Assembly (NCBI GenBank): GCA_003543135.1
Contig: DPJG01000006.1
Coordinates: 1 to 64,000 of the forward strand
Reading direction: 5' to 3'
From: Rheinheimera sp.
GTDB lineage: Bacteria > Pseudomonadota > Gammaproteobacteria > Enterobacterales > Alteromonadaceae
Length of the DNA stretch: 64,000 bases
How positions within the stretch are numbered: the first letter of the stretch is position 1; each line of letters opens with the position of its first letter. Shown here one piece after another: positions 10,802 to 19,678 of the stretch. Made by a program: the position numbers and the translations under genes. Below the pieces are notes generated by a model, which worked only from the letters and a program-made list of their open reading frames with translations, did no database searches and had not been told where the DNA came from.

Positions 10802-12013
10802 ATGAAACTAAACCAGCGTTTCTGGTTTTTATTGCACGGCTGGTGCTCTTTACCTGTCTGGCTGATTTTTACCGCCGTTTGCCTGACCGGTACTATTGCC
10901 GTGGTCAGCCATGAACTCACCTGGCTAACCAACCCCAACGCCAGAGCATCTAACCCGGACAATTTACCGGCCCGCCCTATTGCCGAACTGGTGGCGGCAG
11001 TAAAGCAACAAGAACCCAAAGCCGCTGTCACTTCAGTGCTGGTGCTGGAACCTTATCTGGTGACAGCAGTGGTGTTTTCTACCGATAAACTTCCGTCCGC
11101 CATTGCTTACGTGAATCCATATACAGCACAGGTGCAGGAAATTAATCCCGGCATTAATTTTATTAGTTTTATGCGCGCTTTACATGGCTGGTTATTGTTC
11201 CCCTGGCAACAAAGTTACAGTCTTGGTTATTACCTGGTCAGCGCTATGGCGCTGTTGATGTTCGGTGCTTTAGTGACAGGCCTCGTCATTTACAAAAAAT
11301 TCTGGCTGGCATTTTTAAAGCCAAAACTGCGGTTGAATCAGGGGCGTAAAACCTTATTGGCAGATTTACACCGCCTGGCCGGTGTCTGGTCGATTTGGTT
11401 TTTGTTGCTGATGAGCCTGACCGGCCTCTGGTATTTAGTGCAAGCCACACTCTGGCATAACGACGTGGCTTTTTATTATGAAGTGGAGCCGCTTAGCACA
11501 GCCCAGGTGCCTGCTATCAGCGAGCAAAGCGAAGTTCCGGCCATGATCCCGCTTGCCAAAGCCATACAAATTGCCCAGCAGTTTTTACCTGAGCTCAAGC
11601 CTGCTTTTGTACAAATGCCGGAGCATAACCGCGATTATTACCGCATCTCAGGCTATGGCGATTCAGTGTTTTATGATCAGTATTCTTATACCGTCTGGGT
11701 GAACCCATGGAATGGTGATATCGCCGACAGCAGGGTGCCAGCACAGATGGCCGCGCTGGAAACCCTGATGTCGATAACAGACCCGCTGCATTACGGCACT
11801 ATCGGTGGTTTATGGACCAAAGTGATTTGGTTTATGTTTGGCTTGCTGGTCAGCGGCATGGCGATCACAGGTTTTATGATTTGGGGCAGCCGCACTATCA
11901 GAGCCAGCCGCACCAGCAGCTCTGCCATATCAGAGGACACCGCTGCCGCACTTACAACACCAACAGCGCCCGCTAAAACCCCAGCCACCACTTTTAATAA
12001 GGCCGTTTTATGA
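10802..12013 (+). CDS. PepSY-associated membrane protein (PiuB-like)
   Basis: This 403-residue inner-membrane protein has four main transmembrane segments: near residues 10-35 (after RFWFLLHGWCSLPVW), about 140-160, about 200-215, and about 340-365. Periplasmic PepSY-type loops lie between them. The family often accompanies siderophore receptors and is thought to act in periplasmic iron release or reduction. The ATG at 10802 is chosen for its GGAG Shine-Dalgarno; the frame extends 7 codons upstream. The stop overlaps the next gene by 4 bp, so the two are coupled. It lies behind a Fur-like box opposite the TonB receptor. Confidence 0.88.
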   Translation: MKLNQRFWFLLHGWCSLPVWLIFTAVCLTGTIAVVSHELTWLTNPNARASNPDNLPARPIAELVAAVKQQEPKAAVTSVLVLEPYLVTAVVFSTDKLPSAIAYVNPYTAQVQEINPGINFISFMRALHGWLLFPWQQSYSLGYYLVSAMALLMFGALVTGLVIYKKFWLAFLKPKLRLNQGRKTLLADLHRLAGVWSIWFLLLMSLTGLWYLVQATLWHNDVAFYYEVEPLSTAQVPAISEQSEVPAMIPLAKAIQIAQQFLPELKPAFVQMPEHNRDYYRISGYGDSVFYDQYSYTVWVNPWNGDIADSRVPAQMAALETLMSITDPLHYGTIGGLWTKVIWFMFGLLVSGMAITGFMIWGSRTIRASRTSSSAISEDTAAALTTPTAPAKTPATTFNKAVL

Positions 12014-12477
12014 GTCGTCGCAGCCATAGCTTTTGGCAAAAAAGTACCTTTTGGCAAAAAAACAAGTTTAAATTCAGTGGCCTGGTGCTTATTTTACCTT
12101 TTTGGTTTTTATACCAGTCGATGAACCCGGTGTTTCCGCCTGCTTTACCCAAAGCCACAGTAGGGCCATTTGAGGTGACTGTCAGTCCGCTGACCGAGGA
12201 CGGCGCTTATTTACATCATGGCGAGTGGGTCAAAGATTATTACCTGCAACTGTGTGTAGGTTGTGTCGAAAAAATCCGCCAGGGTTTTTTAGTGGTCAGC
12301 AAGCAAGCGCCTGATTTTCAACAGCTCAGCCAGGGCCACAGCAGTGTGCTGCACGGCACAGTACATGGCCTGCATGTGCATGCCAGTACGCCGGAAAAAC
12401 TACAGGGCGGCGAAAAACTCTGGTTATTGCTGGAAGACTGGCAAGGCAAAAGGTATCAGCACGGCTGGGATTTATAA
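12010..12477 (+). CDS. Small membrane-anchored protein of the iron locus, function unknown
   Basis: The 155-residue product has a basic N-terminus followed by one hydrophobic segment (about residues 24-38, GLVLILPFWFLY) and a periplasmic domain. That domain contains a CVGC cysteine pair (about residues 78-81) and several histidines (HGTVHGLHVHAS, about 115-126). It is translationally coupled to the PepSY gene by an ATGA overlap and is followed by a terminator, so it belongs to the same Fur-type unit. The Cys and His residues would suit metal or haem contact, but that is inference; I do not recognise a named family. Confidence 0.8.
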   Translation: MSRRSHSFWQKSTFWQKNKFKFSGLVLILPFWFLYQSMNPVFPPALPKATVGPFEVTVSPLTEDGAYLHHGEWVKDYYLQLCVGCVEKIRQGFLVVSKQAPDFQQLSQGHSSVLHGTVHGLHVHASTPEKLQGGEKLWLLLEDWQGKRYQHGWDL

Positions 12478-12502
12478 CAACAGCAGCTAAAACAGCTGTA
12501 GC

Positions 12503-12528
12503 AAGCCGCGTTTTACCGCGGCTTTTTT
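12503..12528 (+). terminator. Terminator of the PepSY operon
   Basis: The stem AAGCCGCG/CGCGGCTT (12503-12524) with a T-rich loop is followed by six T residues. Confidence 0.85.
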
Positions 12529-12620
12529 GCCAGGTTATTGCTCTTCCTGGTGCTGAGCGCTCAGAGCACAGTCGGCTTGTGCCTATACCGCTCTGCTGCT
12601 GCCCCCATAGCATTTAGCTG

Positions 12621-12670
12621 GCACTCATCTAGCACCCATCTAGCACTCATCTAGCACTCATCTAGCACTA
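12621..12670 (+). repeat. 11-bp tandem repeat
   Basis: Four and a half copies of GCACTCATCTA (one with C for T in the fifth position) run from 12621 to 12670, between the PepSY operon terminator and the 3-hydroxybutyrate dehydrogenase gene. An 11-bp period is close to one helical turn. No gene overlaps it. Confidence 0.93.
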
Positions 12671-12769
12671 AAGTACCGTTGTCCAAACAAAGCCCAGCCC
12701 CTAGCATCGCTGTATCAATTTTGAAGGTTGGGCAAAGCACAACCCCAGGCAGCTAAAGGCGGAAAACAA

Positions 12770-13522
12770 ATGAAAGTATTAGTCACAGGCGGTAGCGGTG
12801 GTATTGGTTTTGCGGTGGCAACAGAATTTGGCCGTCAGGGTTATCAGGTGGTGCTGGCCGATTTACATCAGGCACAGCTGGATGCCAAAGTGGCCGAACT
12901 GCGCGCTTTGGGTTATCAGGCCGACGCGCTGCTGCTGGATTTAAACTCCCAGCAATCCATTGAACAGGCCGCAGCACAGGCCGGTGCTGTGGATATTCTG
13001 GTCAATAATGCCGGTATTCAGCATGTGGCGCGGCTTGAAGAATTCCCCGAGCAAAAATGGCAACAACTGCTGCAGGTGATGTTAACAGGCCCGGCTATGC
13101 TGACCAAAGCGCTGCTGCCTGGCATGCGTGAACGCAATTTTGGGCGGGTGGTGAATATTGGTTCTATTCATGCGCTGGTGGCCTCCCCTTTTAAATCGGC
13201 TTATGTAGCGGCTAAACACGGGCTGTTGGGTTTTAGCAAAGTGGTGGCTTTGGAAAACGCCGACTTTAACTTCACTATCAACACAGTGTGCCCAGCTTAT
13301 GTACGCACTCCTTTGGTGGAAAGCCAGATAGCGGCGCAGTGTAAAGAACACAACCTCAGTGAGCAGCAGGTGATAGAGCAAATTATGCTGGCACCTATGC
13401 CGCAAAAAGCTTTTATTGGTGTCGATGAAATTGCCGCCACGGCACTGTTTTTATGCCAGCCGCCGGCACGGCATATCACAGCCCAAACTCTGGTGTTAGA
13501 TGGTGGCTGGACAGCCCGTTAA
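12770..13522 (+). CDS. bdhA: 3-hydroxybutyrate dehydrogenase (SDR family)
   Basis: This 250-residue short-chain dehydrogenase interconverts (R)-3-hydroxybutyrate and acetoacetate with NAD. Seen are the TGGSGGIG cofactor loop (residues 6-13), NNAG (about 85-88), the catalytic Ser-Tyr-Lys set in IGSIHALVASPFKSAYVAAK (Tyr about 146) and the family-specific ending DGGWTAR. The GIQHVARLEEFP and CPAYVRTPLVE segments are characteristic of 3-hydroxybutyrate dehydrogenases as opposed to general SDRs. The start at 12770 is set by AAGGCGG upstream. The large sensor kinase follows after 117 bp, which may link hydroxybutyrate use to its signalling. Confidence 0.88.
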   Translation: MKVLVTGGSGGIGFAVATEFGRQGYQVVLADLHQAQLDAKVAELRALGYQADALLLDLNSQQSIEQAAAQAGAVDILVNNAGIQHVARLEEFPEQKWQQLLQVMLTGPAMLTKALLPGMRERNFGRVVNIGSIHALVASPFKSAYVAAKHGLLGFSKVVALENADFNFTINTVCPAYVRTPLVESQIAAQCKEHNLSEQQVIEQIMLAPMPQKAFIGVDEIAATALFLCQPPARHITAQTLVLDGGWTAR

Positions 13523-13639
13523 AGCCTGGATGTCCAGGGTCAATAGCCTGGCCAGTGCAGCAGATCTGCGTCGGGGCAACACCTGGGCAAGCCCCCTGAC
13601 AATGGCAAAAAACTCAGGCACAATCAGGGACTTCGCTAA

Positions 13640-16600
13640 ATGACACAAGCGCCATCTATGATCCTGAGCCAGGGCTCTATCGGGCTTGGCAGCATTGCTG
13701 CTTTATCCTTGTTGTATTTGCTGGTGCTGTACAGTGTCGGCCGGCTCGGCCGTCGTATTACCGGCGGTCATAAACTGGCGCCCTGGGTGTTTAGTTTTGC
13801 CCTGGCCATTTATTGTACCTCCTGGGCTTTTTATGGTGTCACAGCCCAGGCGGCAGTGAATGGCTGGTGGATCCCACCCACTTATATCGGCTCTTTGTTA
13901 TTGTTCTGGTTTGGTTTTGGCCTGATAGCCCGTATTGCCATTGCCTGTCGCAGATACAAAATTACCTCAGTGGCCGACTTTATTGCTACCCGTTATGGCC
14001 ATTCCCGGCTTTTAGCAGTACTGACCACATTAATAGTGCTCACTGCTGTGATCCCTTATATAGCGCTGCAACTGCAGGCGGTGTCTACCAGCATCAACGC
14101 GCTGGTGCAAAGGCCTGAGCATCCACTTTGGTATCAGGACACCGGCCTTTATGTCAGCTTATGGCTGGCGGTGTTTGCCATGTTGTTTATTGGCCGCAGC
14201 GCCAAAGCGCATCAACCTAACCCAGGGTTAATGACTGCCATCGCTTTTGAATCTCTGGTGAAACTGATTGCATTGCTGGCAGTGGGTGTTTTTGTCTGCT
14301 GGGGTTTATATGACGGTATTGGCAGCATTTTTAGTCAGGCTGCCAACCACCCGGCAGTGCAGAGTCTGCAACAAAAAGCGCTGCCCACTTCAGTGTATTG
14401 GATCCATGTGCTTTTGGGTTTTGTTGCGACTTTATGTTTGCCACGGCAGTTTCATGTCAGTTTTGTCGAAATTCAGCATTTAAAACATCTGCATCTGGCG
14501 CGCTGGGTGTTTCCACTGTATTTGCTGCTGATGAGCCTGTTTACCCTGCCCATTGCCCTGGCTGGTTTAATGCTGCTGGGGCCAGAAGCCAATATAGATT
14601 TAGTGGTGCTGCAACTGCCGTTGTCGGCCAATCGCACCGATATGGCGCTGCTGGCCTATTTAGGTGGTTTTTCTGCCGCCACTTCGATGGTGATAGTCGC
14701 CACTGTGGTGCTGGGTATTATGATCAGCAACGACTTACTGACCCCACTGCTATACCGGCTGCAACAAAGACCGGTAGACGGCAAGCCACTGATTAAAATG
14801 GTAACTTTACGCCGAGCCTCGATGCTGACGGTGCTGACGCTGGGTTATTTGTATTACCTGTTGATAGGCACAGAAACAGGTTTGGCCCAGCTTGGCCTGA
14901 TGGCATTTGCGCTGATAGCGCAGTTAGCACCGGCTATTATTCTGGGCCTTACCAGTCGTAATATTAACCGTCAGGGGGCGCTGGCCGGCTTAAGTAGTGG
15001 TGCTTTTATCTGGGCTTATATTTTGTTATTGCCAGAGCTTGGCCGTGCCGGTTTAGTCAACTGGCACTGGCTGCAGCAGGGGCCTTTTGGTATTCAGTGG
15101 CTCGCGCCCTCCGGCCTTTTTGGTGGCCAGTTTGACAGTATCAGTCTGGGGGTGTTGTTAAGCCTGTCAGTTAATGTGCTGATGTTGCTGCTGGTCAGTC
15201 AGCTCAGCAGCACCCGCCTCAGTGAATGGTTGCAAAGCGGCCGTTTTTTGCGTCGCGGCAGCCCGGAGCGCAGCAGTCAGGACGTTGAACTCACAGTGCA
15301 GGACTGTTATTTGCTGGTACGGCGTTTTGCCGGTGAACGTGAAGCCAAACAACTTTTACAGCGTCATTTAAAAACCAGCAGCCCCGACTTTAATCAAAAA
15401 GCACCGCTGAATTTACAACAAGGGGTGGAGCGTACTTTATCTGCAGTGGTGGGCGGCGCTTCAATGCGGCTTCTGCTCAACGCCACCAGTAAAAACAGTC
15501 AGTTACCGCTAGAGTCTGTGGCGCGTTTTGTTGACGAAGCCAGCCAGGTGTATTTATTTAATCAGGCGCTGCTGCGCGCCACTATCGACAATATCAGTAT
15601 GGGCATCAGTGTGGTGGACGCTGACTTAAGGCTGATTGCCTGGAACCAGCGTTACCTGGAGATGTTTGCCTATCCAACCGGTTTTGTGGAGGTGGGTAAA
15701 CCTGTAGCTGAGCTTATCCGTTATAACGCCGAGCGTGGCTGGTTAAGCGCCAGCCCGGTCAGCCCGGAGCTTTTAGAGCAGGAAATTCAAAAACGGCTGA
15801 ATTATCTGCGCCAGGGCAGCAGTTATAAATTTCAGCGCCGCCAGCAGGATGGCCGGGTGTTTGAAATGCAGGGCAATCCGCTACCGGGCGGCGGTTTTGT
15901 CACCACCTACAGCGACGTCAGCTCTTTTATTGAAGTACAACAAGAACTTGAGCACAGTAACAATACGCTGGAGCTGCGTGTGACAGAGCGCACTGCTGAG
16001 CTTGAGCAACTCAACCAACAACTGGCTGACGCCAAACAACAGCTGGAAGAACAGACCATCAGCAAAAACCGCTTTTTTGCCGCCGCCAGCCATGACTTAT
16101 TACAACCTTTTAATGCGGCAGCGCTGTTTTGTGGCCTGATCCGCGAAAAAACACAGGATCCAGAGATTAAGCAACTGAGTAAAAACCTGGCCGCTTCGCT
16201 CAATTCTGCCGAAGAGCTGCTGGCCAGTATTCTGGAGCTGACCAAACTGGACTCAGGCGTAGTGCGCGCCGAACCCAGACCTTTGGCGCTGCAACAGTTG
16301 CTGGAACAAAGTGGCCGCGAAGCTCAGGTGCTGGCGGCCGAAAAAGGCCTGCAGTTCAGTTGTTGTGTAAGTTCACTGACAGTACAAAGCGACGGCAGGT
16401 TATTAAAAAGAGTCATTCAAAACTTTATCAGCAACGCCATTCGTTACACACCACAGGGCAAAATTCTGCTCGGGGTGCGCCGGATAAAAAACCAGCAGGG
16501 CGAACGTTTTGCCCGCATTGAGGTGTGGGACACAGGCCCTGGCATAGATAAAGACAACCAACGGCTGATTTTTCAGGAGTTTCAGCAAGGGCCCCAAGCC

Positions 16601-17149
16601 GACCAAAAAGGGCTGGGCATTGGTTTGGCCATCAGCCAGCGTATAAGTCAGCTGCTGAATCACCCGCTGTCTTTATTTTCGGTGCCGGGCAAAGGCAGTT
16701 GTTTTGCCGTCACTGTACCTCTGGCTAAAACAGCCGCAGTGTTGCCTGCTGCTTCTGTGCTGCCGGAATTACAGGGCAATTTTGCCGGGAAAAAGATTTT
16801 ATTGTTGGATAACGAACCACAACTTCTGGCCGCAGTGGCAGAACTGCTGCGCAGCTGGCAATGTGAAGTGATGGCGGTGGCCACGCCTTTTGCCGCTGTA
16901 AATGCGCTGCAACAAGGTTTTCAGCCGGATTTATTGTTATTTGATTATCATCTGGACCAGGGCGCGACAGGGGTGGAAGTGGCCAGTCAGCTGCAACAAC
17001 ATTTTGCGGTGCAGGCACCTGTGGTGATCCATTCGGCTGACCAGCAACAACAAACCCGCGACGACGCGCAAAATGCCGGTTTTCACTTTATGCTTAAACC
17101 ACTCAAAGCCGCCAGCCTCAAACGTTTATTGCAGCGGCTGTTAAAATAA
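13640..17149 (+). CDS. SSF-transporter hybrid sensor histidine kinase/response regulator (CbrA/NahK-like)
   Basis: This 1169-residue protein fuses a sodium:solute-symporter domain (about 13 transmembrane segments, residues 15-520) to a PAS domain (about 640-755) and a short coiled coil (about 770-805). A histidine kinase follows, with phospho-acceptor His818 in AAASHDLLQPF, N-box near 927 and DTGPGI near 963. A C-terminal receiver carries a phosphorylatable Asp near 1101 (LLLFDYHLD). The layout is that of CbrA-type kinases, which couple transport or sensing of a substrate to control of carbon use. It follows bdhA, and no cognate NtrC-type regulator is next to it. All catalytic motifs are intact. 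Confidence 0.93.
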   Translation: MTQAPSMILSQGSIGLGSIAALSLLYLLVLYSVGRLGRRITGGHKLAPWVFSFALAIYCTSWAFYGVTAQAAVNGWWIPPTYIGSLLLFWFGFGLIARIAIACRRYKITSVADFIATRYGHSRLLAVLTTLIVLTAVIPYIALQLQAVSTSINALVQRPEHPLWYQDTGLYVSLWLAVFAMLFIGRSAKAHQPNPGLMTAIAFESLVKLIALLAVGVFVCWGLYDGIGSIFSQAANHPAVQSLQQKALPTSVYWIHVLLGFVATLCLPRQFHVSFVEIQHLKHLHLARWVFPLYLLLMSLFTLPIALAGLMLLGPEANIDLVVLQLPLSANRTDMALLAYLGGFSAATSMVIVATVVLGIMISNDLLTPLLYRLQQRPVDGKPLIKMVTLRRASMLTVLTLGYLYYLLIGTETGLAQLGLMAFALIAQLAPAIILGLTSRNINRQGALAGLSSGAFIWAYILLLPELGRAGLVNWHWLQQGPFGIQWLAPSGLFGGQFDSISLGVLLSLSVNVLMLLLVSQLSSTRLSEWLQSGRFLRRGSPERSSQDVELTVQDCYLLVRRFAGEREAKQLLQRHLKTSSPDFNQKAPLNLQQGVERTLSAVVGGASMRLLLNATSKNSQLPLESVARFVDEASQVYLFNQALLRATIDNISMGISVVDADLRLIAWNQRYLEMFAYPTGFVEVGKPVAELIRYNAERGWLSASPVSPELLEQEIQKRLNYLRQGSSYKFQRRQQDGRVFEMQGNPLPGGGFVTTYSDVSSFIEVQQELEHSNNTLELRVTERTAELEQLNQQLADAKQQLEEQTISKNRFFAAASHDLLQPFNAAALFCGLIREKTQDPEIKQLSKNLAASLNSAEELLASILELTKLDSGVVRAEPRPLALQQLLEQSGREAQVLAAEKGLQFSCCVSSLTVQSDGRLLKRVIQNFISNAIRYTPQGKILLGVRRIKNQQGERFARIEVWDTGPGIDKDNQRLIFQEFQQGPQADQKGLGIGLAISQRISQLLNHPLSLFSVPGKGSCFAVTVPLAKTAAVLPAASVLPELQGNFAGKKILLLDNEPQLLAAVAELLRSWQCEVMAVATPFAAVNALQQGFQPDLLLFDYHLDQGATGVEVASQLQQHFAVQAPVVIHSADQQQQTRDDAQNAGFHFMLKPLKAASLKRLLQRLLK

Positions 17150-17261
17150 CAACATCAGGCCCGGGCAACCAGCAGCGGTTCTTGCCGCAGTGACCACAGC
17201 GCGCCACAGCAACAATCAGCCCGGCCTATTTTTTGGTGTAATTTTTTAAGCAGGAGTTTTT

Positions 17262-17759
17262 ATGCAGCATCCATTTGATGAACTGGTGATCAATCCTGGC
17301 ACCACAGCCACAGCTGCCTTGATTTTTACGCCCTGCCCCGGCAGCAAAGGGGTGGATTTAAAAACCTCGTTACAACAACTCAAAGCCGCCGGTGCCAAAG
17401 TGCTGATTAGCCTGACGCCGGATGAAGAAATGATGGAGCTGGGTATCACCGACCTGCCTTCGTTATGCCGCGAGCTGGATTTAACCTGGTTTCACTGCCC
17501 TATTGCCGACGATCAGGCGCCCGGTCTGGCTTTTGCCGAAGGCTGGGAGCAAGCCAATGCGCTGGTGCACCATATTCTGCGTCAGGGCGGTAAAGTGGCT
17601 ATTCATTGCAAAGGCGGCTCTGGCCGCACCGGTTTGGTGGCGGCAAAAATTCTGCTGGAACTGGGGCTGGATAAAATTGATGTCAAACAGCGGGTGCAGG
17701 TGCTGCGCCCTTATGCCTTAACGCTGAAAACACATCTGGATTATTTTAATAAGTTATAG
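17262..17759 (+). CDS. Dual-specificity/tyrosine phosphatase, CDKN3-like
   Basis: This 165-residue cytoplasmic protein has the CX5R phosphatase signature HCKGGSGRTG (about residues 114-123), with the nucleophilic cysteine at about 115 and the phosphate-binding arginine six residues on. A candidate general acid Asp is in the PIADDQAP loop near 83-86. The length suits the cyclin-dependent-kinase-inhibitor-3 branch of cysteine phosphatases that occurs in many marine bacteria. A Shine-Dalgarno AGGAG precedes the ATG. It stands alone between the hybrid kinase and a terminator; the substrate is unknown. Confidence 0.85.
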   Translation: MQHPFDELVINPGTTATAALIFTPCPGSKGVDLKTSLQQLKAAGAKVLISLTPDEEMMELGITDLPSLCRELDLTWFHCPIADDQAPGLAFAEGWEQANALVHHILRQGGKVAIHCKGGSGRTGLVAAKILLELGLDKIDVKQRVQVLRPYALTLKTHLDYFNKL

Positions 17760-17892
17760 GCTTTGATTTGGAACTGCCGCTGGCGCGAGCACCAACACAA
17801 ATATCGTAACGACTTTAAAACCAATCACCCAGCTAAAAAGCGGGCGATAACAGAGTAAGCAGCAGTCTTAAGACTGGCATCAACACAGGCAG

Positions 17893-17927
17893 CAACAAAA
17901 AGCGGCTCTAAAAAGCCGCTTTTTGTT
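17893..17927. terminator. Bidirectional terminator
   Basis: AACAAAAAGCGGCT and AGCCGCTTTTTGTT form a long stem flanked by A and T tracts. The rightward phosphatase gene and leftward yehS converge on it. Confidence 0.9.
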
Positions 17928-17952
17928 ATTGAAGGCAAGATAAACAGCGCTT

Positions 17953-18423
17953 TTATTCTTCGCTGTGCTGGCGCAGTTTTAACTGCACCCCTTTAATAAA
18001 ATTGCGCAGCACCTGATCCTGACAAGCGCGGTAATGATGGTGATCCGGGCGGCGGAAAAAAGCGCTGAGTTCATGTTTGCTTAAACGGAAATCAGCCAAT
18101 AACAAAATAGCCAGAATGTCGTCGTCTTTTAAATCCAGTGCAATTTTTAACTTACGAAACACTATGTTGTGGTTGAGTTTGCTCTCAGGCTCTGGTTGTG
18201 GCCCTTCTTTACGGCCGCGTTTTTCAATAATTAACCCATTTAAAAACTGCGCCAGTTCCAGATCGCTGATTTGCACAAAAGCCGGATCTTCGTCTTTTTT
18301 CAGCCAGTCACTGACCTGAGCACGGGTTGTTTCCAGGCCACCATGCGCAAAAATGCGCATCATGCTGTTGTCATTAAAATCAAAGGCGTAGCGCAAACGG
18401 CGTAAAATCTGGTTATTGGTCAC
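17953..18423 (-). CDS. yehS: DUF1456 family protein YehS
   Basis: This 156-residue soluble protein is built from two tandem copies of the DUF1456 repeat. The first starts NNQILRRLRYAFDFND at residue 3 and the second starts HNIVFRKLKIALDLKD near residue 85. Each contains a helical unit ending in a conserved aspartate-rich stretch. The length matches E. coli YehS. Its biochemical role is not established. It is convergent with the phosphatase gene and followed by a shared terminator. Confidence 0.92.
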   Translation of the reverse strand: MTNNQILRRLRYAFDFNDNSMMRIFAHGGLETTRAQVSDWLKKDEDPAFVQISDLELAQFLNGLIIEKRGRKEGPQPEPESKLNHNIVFRKLKIALDLKDDDILAILLLADFRLSKHELSAFFRRPDHHHYRACQDQVLRNFIKGVQLKLRQHSEE

Positions 18424-18591
18424 AACAATGGTCCTGATATGAAGAAGGGTGCCGGTTTTTCACCAGACACAAAAATTGCCGACACTTTAGCAGATTTTAA
18501 GCCGAAAATCCGCCGTACTGCCGTGTTATCATCCGGCCTACTTTATTTTTGCCGCCAGCTCCGATAAGTCTGGTGTGCCCCTGGTGGTTGA

Positions 18592-19077
18592 GTGGTAAAG
18601 CTTTTGAAAACTATTGCCGTATTTGCTGACGTTCAGAATATTTATTACACCTGCCGCGAGGTCTACGGCCGCTCTTTTAACTACCGTTTGTTCTGGCAAC
18701 AGCTGCAAAGCCAATACAACATTCAATACGCCACCGCCTACGCCATAGAGCGCCACGACGACCAGCAACGCAAGTTTCAGGATGCGCTCAGACATATTGG
18801 TTTTGAAGTAAAACTGAAACCTTATATTTTGCGCAGCGACGGCAGCAGCAAAGGCGACTGGGATGTTGGCATTACCATCGACCTGTTGACTCAGGCACCG
18901 GAAGTAGACGAAGTGTTATTGTTATCAGGCGACGGCGATTTTGCTTTATTACTCAATACCATACGCGAGCGGTTTGCTACAGGCTGCATAGTACAGAGTG
19001 TACCTGGCCTTACCGCCCAAGCCCTAATACAAAGCGCCGACACACACTGGCCTATTACGACAGACATGTTGCTTTAG
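18592..19077 (+). CDS. NYN domain protein (LabA/DUF88 family putative RNase)
   Basis: This 161-residue protein has the PIN-like NYN fold. The first acidic residue is in FADVQNIYY (about residue 13), the second set in KGDWDVGITID (about 85-95), and the third in LLSGDGDFALLL (about 106-117). These aspartates bind the metal ions used for RNA cleavage in characterised NYN nucleases. The annotated start is a GTG at 18592; a TTG four codons on is possible and neither has a strong Shine-Dalgarno. It is monocistronic and divergent from yehS. Confidence 0.87.
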   Translation: MVKLLKTIAVFADVQNIYYTCREVYGRSFNYRLFWQQLQSQYNIQYATAYAIERHDDQQRKFQDALRHIGFEVKLKPYILRSDGSSKGDWDVGITIDLLTQAPEVDEVLLLSGDGDFALLLNTIRERFATGCIVQSVPGLTAQALIQSADTHWPITTDMLL

Positions 19078-19387
19078 CAAAAAGCCGATGCCATGGCGCT
19101 GGCGCTACTGTAAAAATAGCTGTTGCTGGTTGTGCAAGAACCAGCACCGGCAACGACGCCAGTTTTTGCACTCTTTTAAAAAAACCTGCTGTTACTCAAC
19201 ACATTAAGTTATTGATTTAAAATAATTAATCTAGTTTTACCCGGATAAGTCCAGGCATTTCAGCTGCACAGCAAAAAAATATCACCACAGCTGTAACAGT
19301 TAGGCTGCAGGCGACGACTATAAAGATAACTCCGGCACCACAAAGGCCGGAGCACAACAAAGATTGCAGCCAACCGGAGAATAAATA
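19078..19387. other. Intergenic region with a weak hairpin
   Basis: This 310-bp stretch has no supported gene. A perfect 8-bp inverted repeat (TGCTGGTT/AACCAGCA, 19124-19146) follows the NYN gene and may help end its transcript, though no T tract follows directly. The right-hand end, rich in A and T around 19200-19240, is the likely promoter region of the small membrane protein. Confidence 0.4.
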
Positions 19388-19570
19388 ATGGATACAATAC
19401 TGACGACAGAGTGGGGCTTTTTGCTGTTTTTTATCGCCATGTGGGTGCTCGCCACCCTTGTTGATCTGGCTGGCCGCCGCTGGCTTGGCAAAGACCTGAT
19501 GAAATATCTGACCGGCGATCACAGCTGTGGCTGTACTGGCCACAGTCGCGGCACTCATAGCGGCACTTAA
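19388..19570 (+). CDS. Small single-pass membrane protein
   Basis: This 60-residue candidate has a hydrophobic helix at residues 9-27 (WGFLLFFIAMWVLATLVDLA), a short basic stretch, and a tail rich in Cys, His, Gly and Ser (DHSCGCTGHSRGTHSGT). A GGAG Shine-Dalgarno sits 9 bp before the ATG. The Cys/His tail could bind a metal. I do not recognise a family. An antisense frame covers the same region but has no ribosome-binding site. Kept with moderate confidence because start signal and membrane topology agree. Confidence 0.5.
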   Translation: MDTILTTEWGFLLFFIAMWVLATLVDLAGRRWLGKDLMKYLTGDHSCGCTGHSRGTHSGT

Positions 19571-19678
19571 TCAACACTGTGCTGACTCAAACCGCGGCGT
19601 TTACTGAGGCCAAGCCGTAGCGCCAACCAGCCAATCCGCTGGTTCGCGCCTCCCGCCCGCTTACTTTTAAATACCCAA

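Noticed and set aside
10594-10914. Open frame with Lys-Gln repeats upstream of the PepSY gene
   Set aside because: It is created by the hexanucleotide array, overlaps the PepSY gene out of frame and lacks a ribosome-binding site.
19226-19558. Leftward 110-codon frame opposite the small membrane protein
   Set aside because: No ribosome-binding site; hydrophobic only because it mirrors the sense gene and promoter region.
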